Source: Actinoplanes utahensis
GTDB taxonomy: Bacteria > Actinomycetota > Actinomycetes > Mycobacteriales > Micromonosporaceae
Length of the DNA: 64,000 bases
Assembly: GCF_016862455.1 (NCBI RefSeq)
Contig: NZ_BOMZ01000047.1
Span: forward strand, 1 to 64,000
Direction of reading: 5' to 3'
Part shown: positions 51,113-59,557 of the stretch, piece after piece
Layout of the letters: each line of letters begins with the position of its first letter
Position numbering within the stretch: position 1 is the stretch's first letter
Position numbers and translations under genes: made by a program
The notes under the pieces: generated by a model
The model's database searches: none
What the model was told of the DNA's origin: nothing
Seen by the model: only the letters and a program-made list of their open reading frames with translations

Positions 51113-52071
51113 CTGATCGGATGCGCCTGTTGCGAGGTGCGGTGGTGGCCGCCGTTCCGGCGGCGGTGATCCCGCTGACCGCCTGGATCTGGTGGGACCG
51201 GCTGCCCGACCCGCTGCCGATGCACTGGAACCTGTCCGGTGCGGTCGACCGGACCGCCGGCCTGACCGCGACCCTGACGGGTTACCTGGTGGTGGCCGGT
51301 CTGATCGCCCTGACCGCGCTGGTGTCGGCGGTGATCGCGGTGCACTGGCGGCTGCGGCGGGCCGTCGTCGCCGGGGCGGGGGCGCTGACCGCGTTCGCCG
51401 CGGGCATCTGGCTGATCACCGCGGCGCTCTCGCTGGACGTCGCCGAGGCCACCGCCGTCGACGGTCCCGGCTGGCATCTGCTCGCCCTGTTCGCGGGCAC
51501 GGCCGCGTGGACCGGCCTGACCGTTCTCGCGTGCGGTCCGGCGCCCCGGCATCCGGCCGTGGCGGAGCGGCCGCCGGCCACCCTCTCCCGGCTGGATCTC
51601 GGCGACGGTCAACGGGCGGTGTGGACGGAGCGTGGCGCGGTGTCCCGCTGGGCCTATCTGGCGCTGTTGCCGCTGTTCGGGGTCGCCGCCGCGCTGGCTC
51701 TCGCGAATCCCTGGGTCGCCGTCTCGCTGGTCCTGCTCGCCCTCGTGCTGATCGCCGCGTTCCAGACCCGGATCACCGTCGACGCCCGCGGTCTGACCAT
51801 CGGGTTCGGGCCGGTGGGCCGGCCCCGGGTGCTGATCCCGCTCGACGAGATCGTCTCGGCCCGGCCGGACACCGTCCGCATCGCCGAATGGGGCGGCTGG
51901 GGCTACCGGAACAGTCTCGACATGCGCGGTCGCGGCCTCATCCTGCGCAGCGGCGACGCGGTGCGTCTGGAGCTCGCCGGCGACCGCTACTTCCTGGCCA
52001 CCGTCCGCGACCCCGCGACGGTCTCCGCCCTGCTGAACAGCCTTCTGGACAAGAATTTCCAAAACCGCTGA
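51109..52071 (+). CDS. DUF1648-domain membrane protein
   Basis: A 320-residue membrane protein. The N-terminal DUF1648 signature is WDRLPDPLPMHWNLSGAVDR after the first TM helix. About six TM helices follow in two blocks, then a C-terminal PH-like domain (ITVDARGLTIGFGPVGRPRV, VRIAEWGGWGYRNSLDMRGR). Such proteins sit next to GntR/YtrA regulators and are probably involved in envelope-stress sensing or lipid handling; function unknown. Co-transcribed and coupled with the GntR gene. Confidence 0.88.
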   Translation: MTDRMRLLRGAVVAAVPAAVIPLTAWIWWDRLPDPLPMHWNLSGAVDRTAGLTATLTGYLVVAGLIALTALVSAVIAVHWRLRRAVVAGAGALTAFAAGIWLITAALSLDVAEATAVDGPGWHLLALFAGTAAWTGLTVLACGPAPRHPAVAERPPATLSRLDLGDGQRAVWTERGAVSRWAYLALLPLFGVAAALALANPWVAVSLVLLALVLIAAFQTRITVDARGLTIGFGPVGRPRVLIPLDEIVSARPDTVRIAEWGGWGYRNSLDMRGRGLILRSGDAVRLELAGDRYFLATVRDPATVSALLNSLLDKNFQNR

Positions 52072-52183
52072 TCCGGTACGCCGTGAGCCGCCCCCGCCGA
52101 ATACACCTCCCGTGGCAGTCCACGCGCGGCAGGCGGGGGTGCGGGCCGCAACGCGGCCGCCGGGCCGAAGCGATGGTTGCGGA

Positions 52184-53653
52184 TCATCGCCCCGCCGGGA
52201 CCGTGTCGACGGTTCCGGCGACCGGCCGTGGGCTGCGCAGATCCAGGGCGGAGCAGCCCACCGCCGCGACCATCATCACCAGGCAGATCGTCAGCGCCCC
52301 GGTGACCCCCGAACCGGCGACCATGATCCCGGTGACCGCCGCCATCGACAGCGTCGCCGAGATCCGCTGACTGACCTGGAGGAACGCGCCCGCCAGCCCG
52401 GCCGCCCCGGCGGGTGCGTGCGCCAGCGTCAGCGCCTGGTTCGGCGACATCATCGCCCCGGTGGCCGCCCCCGACGCCAGCTGCGTCAACGACAGCGCCA
52501 GCACGAGACCCGTCGCCGGCACGGTGTGCACGACCACGATGGTCGCCGCGGTCGCCAGCACCGCCCCGGCCAGCGCGCCGACCACTCCGGCCCGCCCGAA
52601 CCGGGCCACCAGCCGCCAGCTCTGCGACGACGCGGCCGCGAACCCGATCGCCCCCGGAATGAGCGGCAGCGCCGCCTGCAACGGCGTCCACCCGAGACCG
52701 TCCTGCAGATAGAGGACCAGCACCAGGTTCGCCGACAGCGACGAGCCGAACTGGAACATCGCGCTCAACGTGCCGAGACTGAACCCGCGGGACCGTACCA
52801 GCTCCGGCATCAGCACCGGGGTGCGACCGGATCGGGCATATCGTCGTTCCCACCAGATCAGCGCGCCGAGCGCCACGACCGCGACGGCCGGCCAGACAGC
52901 GATCGGCGGCCCCAGCCCGTCCGGTAGCCCTCCGCCCGGCTGCCCTTCTCCGTCCGGCTGCCCTCCGCCCGGTGGCCCTTCCGAGCCCGGCAACACGAAC
53001 GGCAGCAGCAGGCACAGCGTGACGGTGCCGAGCAGCGCCAGTCCGGGCAGGTCGAGGGTGGTCCGGCGGGCGCCGGCCGGTTGCGCCCGGCCGGGCAGGA
53101 ACCGCATCGCCAACGGTACGGTGATCAGCCCGAACGGCACGTTCATCAGCAGCACCAGCCGCCATCCGAGGTCGGCGCCGGCCGCCCCGAGCGCCGCCCC
53201 GCCGGCCAGCGGCCCGAGGACTGCCGCGACCCCGCCGACGGTGGCGTAGGCGCCCAGGGCACGGGCTCGTTCCCGCCCGGTGAACAGATCCTGGAAGATC
53301 CCGTACACCTGCGGGTTGACGATGCCCGCCCCGGCGCCCTGGACGAGCCGGGCCACCGCCACCACCCACGCCTCCCCGGCGGTGCCCGCGACCAGACTCG
53401 CCCCGGTGAACAGCGACATCCCGCCGACGAACAGCCACTTGCGTCCGTGCGCGTCGCCGAGCCGCCCGGCCGGCACCATGGCCAGCCCGAACGTCAGCGA
53501 ATACCCCGCGATGATCCACTGCAGGGTGGCGGGGCCGGCGCCGAGCTCGTCGCGCAGCGCGGGGATCGCGGTGTTGAGACTGGCCTGGTCGATCAGGGTG
53601 GTGAACGCGGCGGCGAGACAGACGGCGAGGGCGACAGCGTTCCGGCGGGGCAC
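52184..53653 (-). CDS. MFS exporter, DHA2 (EmrB/QacA) family
   Basis: A 489-residue protein with about 14 TM helices. The family marks are DQASLNTAIPALRDELGAGP in helix 1, SLTFGLAMVPAGRLGDAHGR (motif A) and the motif C region GVAAVLGPLAGGAALG. The cytoplasmic central loop carries a Gly/Pro/Asp tract (GPPGGGQPDGEGQPGGG), a low-complexity insertion. It likely exports a drug or metabolite; nothing nearby names the substrate. ATG 53653 is chosen at the first membrane segment. Confidence 0.9.
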   Translation of the reverse strand: MPRRNAVALAVCLAAAFTTLIDQASLNTAIPALRDELGAGPATLQWIIAGYSLTFGLAMVPAGRLGDAHGRKWLFVGGMSLFTGASLVAGTAGEAWVVAVARLVQGAGAGIVNPQVYGIFQDLFTGRERARALGAYATVGGVAAVLGPLAGGAALGAAGADLGWRLVLLMNVPFGLITVPLAMRFLPGRAQPAGARRTTLDLPGLALLGTVTLCLLLPFVLPGSEGPPGGGQPDGEGQPGGGLPDGLGPPIAVWPAVAVVALGALIWWERRYARSGRTPVLMPELVRSRGFSLGTLSAMFQFGSSLSANLVLVLYLQDGLGWTPLQAALPLIPGAIGFAAASSQSWRLVARFGRAGVVGALAGAVLATAATIVVVHTVPATGLVLALSLTQLASGAATGAMMSPNQALTLAHAPAGAAGLAGAFLQVSQRISATLSMAAVTGIMVAGSGVTGALTICLVMMVAAVGCSALDLRSPRPVAGTVDTVPAGR

Positions 53654-53750
53654 GGAAAGACCCTATCGAGTACGGCCCGCCCCGGGACCGTGGTCCTTAC
53701 CACTCCCCGGTGGACCGCCGCCCGCGAGCGGTGCCTCTACGATCCCGTGC

Positions 53751-53828
53751 ATGCGTTTCGATGCCCCCGGCGCGCGCAGCGCGAGCCACTCCCTGCCCGC
53801 CGTCCTCTCTGCCGGGAGCCGGCGATGA
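53751..53828 (+). CDS. 25-residue leader peptide coupled to the next gene
   Basis: TACGAT at 53738-53743 stands seven bases before an ATG that opens a 25-codon frame (MRFDAPGARSASHSLPAVLS, then AGSRR) ending TGA at 53826-53828. That stop overlaps the ATG of the next gene by four bases (ATGA). A leaderless uORF providing translation coupling fits well. It has no run of a single amino acid that would mark attenuation. Confidence 0.5.
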   Translation: MRFDAPGARSASHSLPAVLSAGSRR

Positions 53829-54208
53829 ACCGGAAGCGGGGGCTGATCTCCTGCGGTACCGGCCTGACCGTGCTGTTCCTGGTGGTCGGGTTCGTCACGC
53901 CGGCCGCCGCGGCGGAGTCGGATCAGATGCCGATGCTGATCCTGTTCGCCCTGCTGGCGTCCATTCCGCTCGGGGTCGCCGGGTTCTCGGCGCTGTCCGC
54001 GGTCCGCTGGGAGCGCCGTGGTGTCTCGACCGTCCCGCTGCTCCGGGCGGTGCGGGTGTGGGCGCTGACCGGCCTGGCCCTCACGGTCGTGGCGGCGTTC
54101 GTCGCCTGGACCGTCGCCGCGACCGCCGCCGGTCTCCTGCTGACCTCGTGTGCGCTGGTCGGGGCCGCCCTCGTCGGCGCGCTCGATCGGTTGCCGCGGC
54201 AGGCGTGA
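53825..54208 (+). CDS. Membrane protein with three to four TM helices
   Basis: A 127-residue hydrophobic protein: MNRKRGLISCGTGLTVLFLV as the first helix, TPAAAAESDQMPM in the outer loop, LILFALLASIPLGVAGFSAL as the second, a basic loop (VRWERRGV) and two further helices. Alternatively the N-terminus could be a cleaved signal (AAAA-ES). Function unknown. Coupled to a predicted leader ORF. Convergent with the CGNR regulator gene. Confidence 0.7.
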   Translation: MNRKRGLISCGTGLTVLFLVVGFVTPAAAAESDQMPMLILFALLASIPLGVAGFSALSAVRWERRGVSTVPLLRAVRVWALTGLALTVVAAFVAWTVAATAAGLLLTSCALVGAALVGALDRLPRQA

Positions 54209-54212
54209 CCGG

Positions 54213-54767
54213 TCAGCCGGTCTCCGCCCTGCGGGCCCGGAAGGCGATCATGTTGACCCGGTTGCCGCAGCGCACCGAGCAGAAACGTTTGGAGCCGTTG
54301 CGGGACAGGTCCAGGAAGATGCCGATGCAGTCGTCGGCGGCGCAGACCCGCAGGCGACCGGTCTCGTTCATCCGGATCACGTCGATCAGCGCCAGTGCCG
54401 CCTCGACCCGGATCCGCTCGGCCAGCGGCGCGTCCGGCTCGGTGGCGTGGATGTGCCAGTCCGACCCGTCGTGCCGGGTCAGGTAGGGCAGCGCGCGGGC
54501 CTCCCGCAGCATCTCGTTGACGGCGTCCACCGCGGCGTCCCGGTCCAGCGTCCAGACCGCCCGGAGCCGGGTCCGGGTCTCGCGGACCGCCGCCAGCTCG
54601 GCCTCGTCGTGGTCGATGCGCCCGGAGTACGTGTACCCCCGGAGGAATTCGCCCAGGTCGGCGACGGTGGCCAGCTCGTCGTCGCCGGACCGGGAGGCGC
54701 CGGGGGCGGTGTTGGCGAGGGCGACGACGAAGTCCAGCGCCTCCTCCGTGTCAGGGGCAAAAAGCAA
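54213..54767 (-). CDS. CGNR zinc-finger transcriptional regulator (ABATE domain)
   Basis: A 184-residue protein. The N-terminal ABATE-type stress domain (ALDFVVALANTAPG, VADLGEFLRGYTYSGRIDHD, VRETRTRLRAVWTLD) leads to the C-terminal CGNR zinc finger (VCAADDCIGIFLDLSRNGSK, RFCSVRCGNRVNMIAFRARR). It most likely controls the divergent EamA exporter gene 69 bases away. TTG start at 54767 with AAGGAG five bases upstream is well supported. Confidence 0.92.
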   Translation of the reverse strand: MLFAPDTEEALDFVVALANTAPGASRSGDDELATVADLGEFLRGYTYSGRIDHDEAELAAVRETRTRLRAVWTLDRDAAVDAVNEMLREARALPYLTRHDGSDWHIHATEPDAPLAERIRVEAALALIDVIRMNETGRLRVCAADDCIGIFLDLSRNGSKRFCSVRCGNRVNMIAFRARRAETG

Positions 54768-54836
54768 GTTGACTCCTTATCCGAGCCCGCCTAGCGTCAG
54801 GACTGTTCGGAGTTTAACCCCTGACTGGAGGATGTC

Positions 54837-55793
54837 GTGAAGTCGCTCTACACCGGGCTGGGCGCCGCGGTGACGTCGGCCGCGACGTTCGCCACGTCCG
54901 GCGCCTTCATCAAACCGCTGCTCGAAGCCGGCTGGTCGCCCGCTGCCGCGGTCACCGCCCGCGCCCTCACCGCCGGGATCCTGCTGCTGCCCTTCGTGCT
55001 GTTCTCGCTGCGCGGCCGCTGGGACGCGCTGTGGCGGGGCCGCTGGCGGGTGGTCGGGATGGGCGTCATCGCGGTCGCGTTCACCCAGCTCGCCTACTTC
55101 GCGGCGATCCGGCGCATCCCGGTGTCCACGGCCCTCCTGGTGGAATACCTGGCCCCGCTGCTGCTGGTCATCTGGGTCGCGGTGACCACCCGGCGGCTGC
55201 CCCGCCCGGCCGTGCTCGCCGGATCGGTGCTCGCCATCGGCGGCCTCGTGCTGGTCATCGGGCCGGGCGCGCTGAACGCCGTCGACCCGGTCGGCATCAT
55301 GCTGGCCTTCGCGGCCGCGGTCGGCTGCGCCGTCTACTTCGTGGTCGCGGCCCGGCCCTCCGACGGCCTGCCGCCGGTGGCGCTCGCCGGTTTCGGGCTG
55401 CTGCTCGGCGGCCTCGCCCTGGCCGTCGCCGGGCTGACCGGGATCGTGCCGGTCAGCATGACGTTCGGTGACGTTGCCCTGCTCGGAACGCCGGTGCCGT
55501 GGTGGGTTCCACTGACGGTGGTGGCCGTTTTCGGGACCGCGATCGCGTACGCCGCAGGCATTTATGGTTCGGGCAAGCTCGGTTCCCGCCTGGCGTCCTT
55601 CGTCGGTCTCCTGGAAGTGGTGTTCGCCTCGATCCTGGCCTGGATCGTGGTGGGCGAGTCCCTGACCGTGCTGCAGATGGCCGGCGGAGTCCTGATCCTC
55701 GCCGGCATCGCCGCCATCCCCGCCGAGCCGCCCGCCCCGGCGGTCCCCGCCGAGCCGCCAGTGCCCGTCGAACCTGTTCCGGCCGACCGCTGA
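54837..55793 (+). CDS. EamA/DMT-family exporter
   Basis: A 318-residue ten-TM drug/metabolite transporter (RhaT/EamA). Two EamA halves: SGAFIKPLLEAGWSPAAAVT... with IPVSTALLVEYLAPLLLVIW, and DPVGIMLAFAAAVGCAVYFV... with GSRLASFVGLLEVVFASILA. It may export amino acids or a toxic metabolite, under control of the divergent CGNR regulator. GTG start at 54837 with GGAGG five to six bases upstream. The C-terminal tail is Pro/Ala/Val/Glu-rich (PPAPAVPAEPPVPVEPVP), a cytoplasmic repeat. Confidence 0.9.
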   Translation: MKSLYTGLGAAVTSAATFATSGAFIKPLLEAGWSPAAAVTARALTAGILLLPFVLFSLRGRWDALWRGRWRVVGMGVIAVAFTQLAYFAAIRRIPVSTALLVEYLAPLLLVIWVAVTTRRLPRPAVLAGSVLAIGGLVLVIGPGALNAVDPVGIMLAFAAAVGCAVYFVVAARPSDGLPPVALAGFGLLLGGLALAVAGLTGIVPVSMTFGDVALLGTPVPWWVPLTVVAVFGTAIAYAAGIYGSGKLGSRLASFVGLLEVVFASILAWIVVGESLTVLQMAGGVLILAGIAAIPAEPPAPAVPAEPPVPVEPVPADR

Positions 55794-55834
55794 GGGTCAG
55801 TCGCCTTTCGCTTCGCTGCCGGGGGTCGGGGCGG

Positions 55835-56455
55835 TCAGGTCAGGGTTTCGATGTGGTAGCGGAGGATTCGCCGGAGATCGTCAGGGGCCGGCGGCTCGGC
55901 GGCGGTGACGGCGTGCAGGGCCAGGCCGTCCAGGAGGGCGCAGAGGCGGCGGGTCTCCTGATCGACCTCGACCTCCGGAGCCAGGCCGCCCGCGTTCCGC
56001 GCCTCGGACAGCACCCGGTGGACGATGCCGGCCATCGAGTCCCGCAGCGCGCGCGTCGGTGACCGCAGCTCGGGCCGGGTGCGGGCGGCGATCGCGAACG
56101 TGTGCCGCAACACCGCCTCCCGATGCCGCGCCTCGTCCAGCGGCAGCCACTCGGCCAGCAGATCCTCGCTCAGCCGCCGCCGCTCCGCCCGCCCACCGCC
56201 GGCGTCGAACGTCGCGATGATCGACTCCGCGTACGACCGGACCCGTTCGATCACCCGGCGATTCAGCTCCTGGGCAGCGAAGATGATCAGCTCTTCGTGC
56301 CCGTCGAAATAGTGCCGGACCGAACCGATCGCCAGCTTCGCCTCGTCCGCGACGTTGCGCAGGCTGGCCGCCTCGAGGCCGTGCCGGGCCACCACGGCGA
56401 GCACCGCGTCCGCGATCGCCGCCCGCCGCTGTCGCGGATCCACCACCTTGGGCAT
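55835..56455 (-). CDS. TetR-family transcriptional regulator
   Basis: A 206-residue TetR protein. The HTH is RRAAIADAVLAVVARHGLEA-ASLRNVADEAKLAIGSVRHYFDGHEE, with helix-turn-helix residues near positions 28-55. The C-terminal ligand domain has SILLAEWLPL-like LLAEWLPLDEARHREAVLRH. It is divergent from a DUF1453-like membrane gene, and two inverted TAGCACG-containing sites lie between them. ATG 56455 is preferred; ATG 56485 would place the start within one of those sites. Confidence 0.9.
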   Translation of the reverse strand: MPKVVDPRQRRAAIADAVLAVVARHGLEAASLRNVADEAKLAIGSVRHYFDGHEELIIFAAQELNRRVIERVRSYAESIIATFDAGGGRAERRRLSEDLLAEWLPLDEARHREAVLRHTFAIAARTRPELRSPTRALRDSMAGIVHRVLSEARNAGGLAPEVEVDQETRRLCALLDGLALHAVTAAEPPAPDDLRRILRYHIETLT

Positions 56456-56461
56456 GTGGAC

Positions 56462-56511
56462 TTTTTTAGCACGCGCATGCGACATTGATTTGGCAGGCTC
56501 GTGCTAAAAAA
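56462..56511. promoter_or_regulatory. Inverted TTTTTTAGCACG arms between TetR and membrane gene
   Basis: TTTTTTAGCACG (56462-56473) is repeated in perfect reverse complement at 56500-56511 with a 26-base spacer. Extended, each arm reads TAGCACG-n-GC-n-TGC outward-in. They are likely TetR sites or paired -10 regions of the divergent promoters, being very A/T-rich for this genome. Confidence 0.7.
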
Positions 56512-56522
56512 CGGAGGTTCAC

Positions 56523-57002
56523 ATGACCCTGAGCGTGATCATCATCGTGGCGGTGCTCGCCGTGCTGGTCCGGCGCGTCATCGGCGAACCGCTCAACGCC
56601 CGCGACCTCTGGATCCCACCGATCGTCCTGACCGGAATCGGACTCTGGTCGCTGGTCGGAATCGACGGCCTCCGCCCTGCCGACTACGCCTGGCTCGCCG
56701 GCGGGTCACTGCTCGGCGTCGCCCTGGGCTACCTGCGCGGTCACTACGTCACCGTCTTCGAGAAGAGCGGCCACCTGTGGCAGCGATACACCGGACGGAC
56801 CTTCGCCGCGGTCGGCCTGTCACTTGCGGTCATGCTGGGGTTCGGGCTGCTTGCGGCAAAACTGGGGGTACGCCCGGACGCCAGCCCGATCCAACTCGGC
56901 ATCGGGCTGAGCTTCCTCGGCGAATCGCTCGCCGTCACCCGCCACGCCCTCACCCTGAACGCCCCCTTCGCCCCCGAACGCTCCAGCATCCTCCGGCGTT
57001 GA
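56523..57002 (+). CDS. DUF1453/CcdC-like membrane protein
   Basis: A 159-residue protein with four to five TM helices: MTLSVIIIVAVLAVLVRRVI, LWIPPIVLTGIGLWSLVGID, AWLAGGSLLGVALGYLRGHY, FAAVGLSLAVMLGFGLLAAK and PIQLGIGLSFLGESLAVTRH. The LRGHYVTVFEKSGHLWQRYT loop resembles the DUF1453 (CcdC) family. It follows CGGAGG at a good distance and is divergent from the TetR gene, its probable repressor. The 3' end runs into three 13-bp repeats. Confidence 0.8.
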   Translation: MTLSVIIIVAVLAVLVRRVIGEPLNARDLWIPPIVLTGIGLWSLVGIDGLRPADYAWLAGGSLLGVALGYLRGHYVTVFEKSGHLWQRYTGRTFAAVGLSLAVMLGFGLLAAKLGVRPDASPIQLGIGLSFLGESLAVTRHALTLNAPFAPERSSILRR

Positions 57003-57030
57003 CCTCCGGCGTTGACCTCCGGCGTTGACG
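56992..57030. repeat. Three tandem 13-bp repeats at gene end
   Basis: CTCCGGCGTTGAC occurs three times head to tail; the first copy contains the TGA stop of the DUF1453-like gene. Slippage origin is likely. Confidence 0.85.
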
Positions 57031-57085
57031 AAGATCGATGACCCCGGGACGGCGGTGGTGACCGGCGGTCACCTAGAGTGGCCGA

Positions 57086-59278
57086 GTGGAACGGGGATGG
57101 CCTGGTCGGGGGCCGTGGGTGATCGCGGCCGTCTCGGCCGACGTCGACGGCAGATTCGCGGCGGCGGCGCTGGCGGCGGCATCCGAGGTGCCGGTGGCCG
57201 CGGTGCTGCTCGGCGGGACCGTCGGTGCCGGCGCCCCGATCCGGGCACACACCGCGGGCCTGCTCGAAGGCGCCGGCGAACTGGAACTCGACCGGGCGAT
57301 ACCGGTCATCGGGGCGCTGACCCGGGCGTACGACCTGGTGCTCGTCTCCGGCGCAGCCGGTCTCCTCGTCCCGGTCGGGCCGGCCGGCTGGACACTCGTC
57401 GACCTCGCGGTCGCCTTGAAAGCCCCGGTCGTGATCGTCACCGGCCCTGGCGACGATGCGGCGAACCACACCACGCTCGCCCTCGACGCCCTGGACGGCC
57501 GCGGCCTCACCGGCGCCGTCGTCACTATCGGCGACGTCGACCTCCCGGTTCCGGTCGCCGGCCGCATCCCCCTCGAGGCCCTGAACGGCACCGCACCCGC
57601 CGCAACCGCACCTGCTGCACCCGCCGCACCCGCACCTGCTGCGCCCGCGGCACCCGCACCCTCCGCGCCCGCGCCTGCCGCGTCCGAGGTGCCTGGCGTG
57701 CCTGCCGGGCCGGACGCGTCTGCCGCACCTGCCGGGCCCGCCGAGCCCGCGCCTGCCGCGCCCACTGGGCCCGCCGGGCCCGCCGGGCCCGCGCCCGCGC
57801 CTGCCGCGTCGAATGTGCCCGAAGTGCCTGAGGCGCCGGACGTGTCGTCCGCGCCCGCATCTCACGTACCCGCCGCGCCCGGAGGGTCATCAGCGCCTGA
57901 GGCGTCGCTTTCACCCGACAGGTCACCACCAGTCGGGGGGTCACTCTCACCCGAAGCCCTGCCGTCAGTTGAGACCGCACCGTCCACGGACTCCGCACCC
58001 TCGACCGGCGTCGCACCCTCGACCGGCGTCGCACCCTCGACCACCGCCGAATCCGAGGCGGCGCTTGAAAACGACGCTGAACCCGAGACGACATCCGGCA
58101 GGGATGCCATCTCGAAAACCGGCGAGTCGCCGGCGACAGCCGCGGGCGAGGCGGACGCGGATTCGAGGGCGGCCGGGACCACTGCGGCGTCTGCGGCCTC
58201 TGCGGCCGGAGGAGACGCGGGTGCTGGCGAGTCGACTGCGGCATCCGCGGCCGGCGGAGACGCAGAAGCGGGCGCGGTCCGGGCCGCGGCAGGGGCAGGC
58301 GGCGATACGGAAGGGGGCGAACCGCGGGCGGCGGCCGCGGCAGGGGATCGTCTTGCCGGTGCTGCGGGATGGTTCGACCCGATGCTGCGGGTCACGGCGA
58401 CCCGGGTGCAGGCGGCGGCCGTGCCCGAGGCTGCTGACGCGGGTTCACGGCCGAGGCCCGTCGAGGGGAGACGGGTCGTCGGCGCGTTGCTCGGAATCTT
58501 CCTGATCATGGTGGTGATGGCCTGCGGGCTCGCCTGGTGCGACGGCGGCAGCACCGGCTACCACAGTTTCACGACGCTGGAGAAGGAGCCGGTCACACCC
58601 CGTTCGGAGCGGTCGTCGGCCTACGTCGCACCAGCTCCGACTCGTCCGGCGCGGCCGTCCACCGATGTCTGCCCGGAGTCGCGGGGCGCGTTCGCTCCGG
58701 TCCGGTCGAACGCCGCCACCACCGCCCGGGTCAACGCGGCCTGGCAGCGGATCGAGAAGTGGCTGGCCCGGAACGCCCCGAAGTCCGCCGCCTCACTGGG
58801 GCCGCCGGCGCCCGTACAAAAACTCGATGATCTTCAGCGGCGCATGTCGGTGCCCTTTCCGCCCGACCTGGTGGCCTCGCTGCGCCGGCATGACGGGGTG
58901 ACCGGCATGCGGGGTTTCGCGTTCCCGCCGTTCTACAAGCCGATGTCGCTGACCGAGATCTTCTCGGATTGGCAGGGCAACTGCGATGTGATGGCCGACT
59001 TCGAGTTCTGGGGCGGCGAGGACGACTGGTGGCACCGGCAGTACGTGCCGTTCGGAATGGACGGCAGCGGCGGTGATCTGATCGTCGACCAGCGGCCCGG
59101 CCACCACGGGCGCGTCGGTGACACCGATCCGGAGGTCGGCGCCGACTTCGTGGAGTGGCCCGCCTCGGTCGCTGAACTGCTGGAGCAGACCGCGTCCGCG
59201 CTGGAGACCGGCCGTCCGTTCCAGGGCCACGCCTGGCCGGTGGTACGGGACGGGCTGCTCGACTGGGACTACCGTTGA
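57086..59278 (+). CDS. BioD-like domain / Ala-Pro linker / TM helix / SUKH-domain fusion protein
   Basis: A 730-residue protein with a GTG start six bases after TAGAGT (57074-57079), suggesting a leaderless mRNA. Residues 1-165 look like a dethiobiotin-synthetase-type P-loop fold (VGPAGWTLVDLAVALKAPVV, VTGPGDDAANHTTLALDALD), but no standard GxxxxGKS is seen at the N-terminus. Residues about 170-455 are a low-complexity Ala/Pro/Glu/Ser linker. One TM helix (VVGALLGIFLIMVVMACGLA, about 465-484) precedes a C-terminal SMI1/KNR4 (SUKH) domain at about 555-728 (RRMSVPFPPDLVASLRRHDG, WWHRQYVPFGMDGSGGDLIV). SUKH domains often confer immunity to toxins; that role is inference. Confidence 0.8.
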   Translation: MERGWPGRGPWVIAAVSADVDGRFAAAALAAASEVPVAAVLLGGTVGAGAPIRAHTAGLLEGAGELELDRAIPVIGALTRAYDLVLVSGAAGLLVPVGPAGWTLVDLAVALKAPVVIVTGPGDDAANHTTLALDALDGRGLTGAVVTIGDVDLPVPVAGRIPLEALNGTAPAATAPAAPAAPAPAAPAAPAPSAPAPAASEVPGVPAGPDASAAPAGPAEPAPAAPTGPAGPAGPAPAPAASNVPEVPEAPDVSSAPASHVPAAPGGSSAPEASLSPDRSPPVGGSLSPEALPSVETAPSTDSAPSTGVAPSTGVAPSTTAESEAALENDAEPETTSGRDAISKTGESPATAAGEADADSRAAGTTAASAASAAGGDAGAGESTAASAAGGDAEAGAVRAAAGAGGDTEGGEPRAAAAAGDRLAGAAGWFDPMLRVTATRVQAAAVPEAADAGSRPRPVEGRRVVGALLGIFLIMVVMACGLAWCDGGSTGYHSFTTLEKEPVTPRSERSSAYVAPAPTRPARPSTDVCPESRGAFAPVRSNAATTARVNAAWQRIEKWLARNAPKSAASLGPPAPVQKLDDLQRRMSVPFPPDLVASLRRHDGVTGMRGFAFPPFYKPMSLTEIFSDWQGNCDVMADFEFWGGEDDWWHRQYVPFGMDGSGGDLIVDQRPGHHGRVGDTDPEVGADFVEWPASVAELLEQTASALETGRPFQGHAWPVVRDGLLDWDYR

Positions 59279-59557
59279 CCTCCTCGCCGGGCCGGCAGGT
59301 TCTGGTCCGGCTCGTCCTTCGCCGCGTCCGTCGGCGCCGCACCGCTGACGTCAGTACATCGAGTGGCAGAACCGTCCCGGCCAAGGCACTGCCCGGTCCT
59401 GGCACCCTCCCAGCGCGGGTCTTCACTCCGGCCGGAAGACTGGAGCACTGGCCGCATGCCGGAGCGGCGATCGCGCTCGAAGGGTAGTGCCAGCACCACC
59501 AAAAGAGTGGTGCTCGCCGTATCGGCAGGCCCGCTTTCCTTCAATAGCGTCGTGGGT

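Noticed and set aside
54768..54836. Inverted GGAGT/AAC motif as an operator between CGNR and EamA genes
   Set aside because: Both copies are better explained as the ribosome sites of the two divergent genes.
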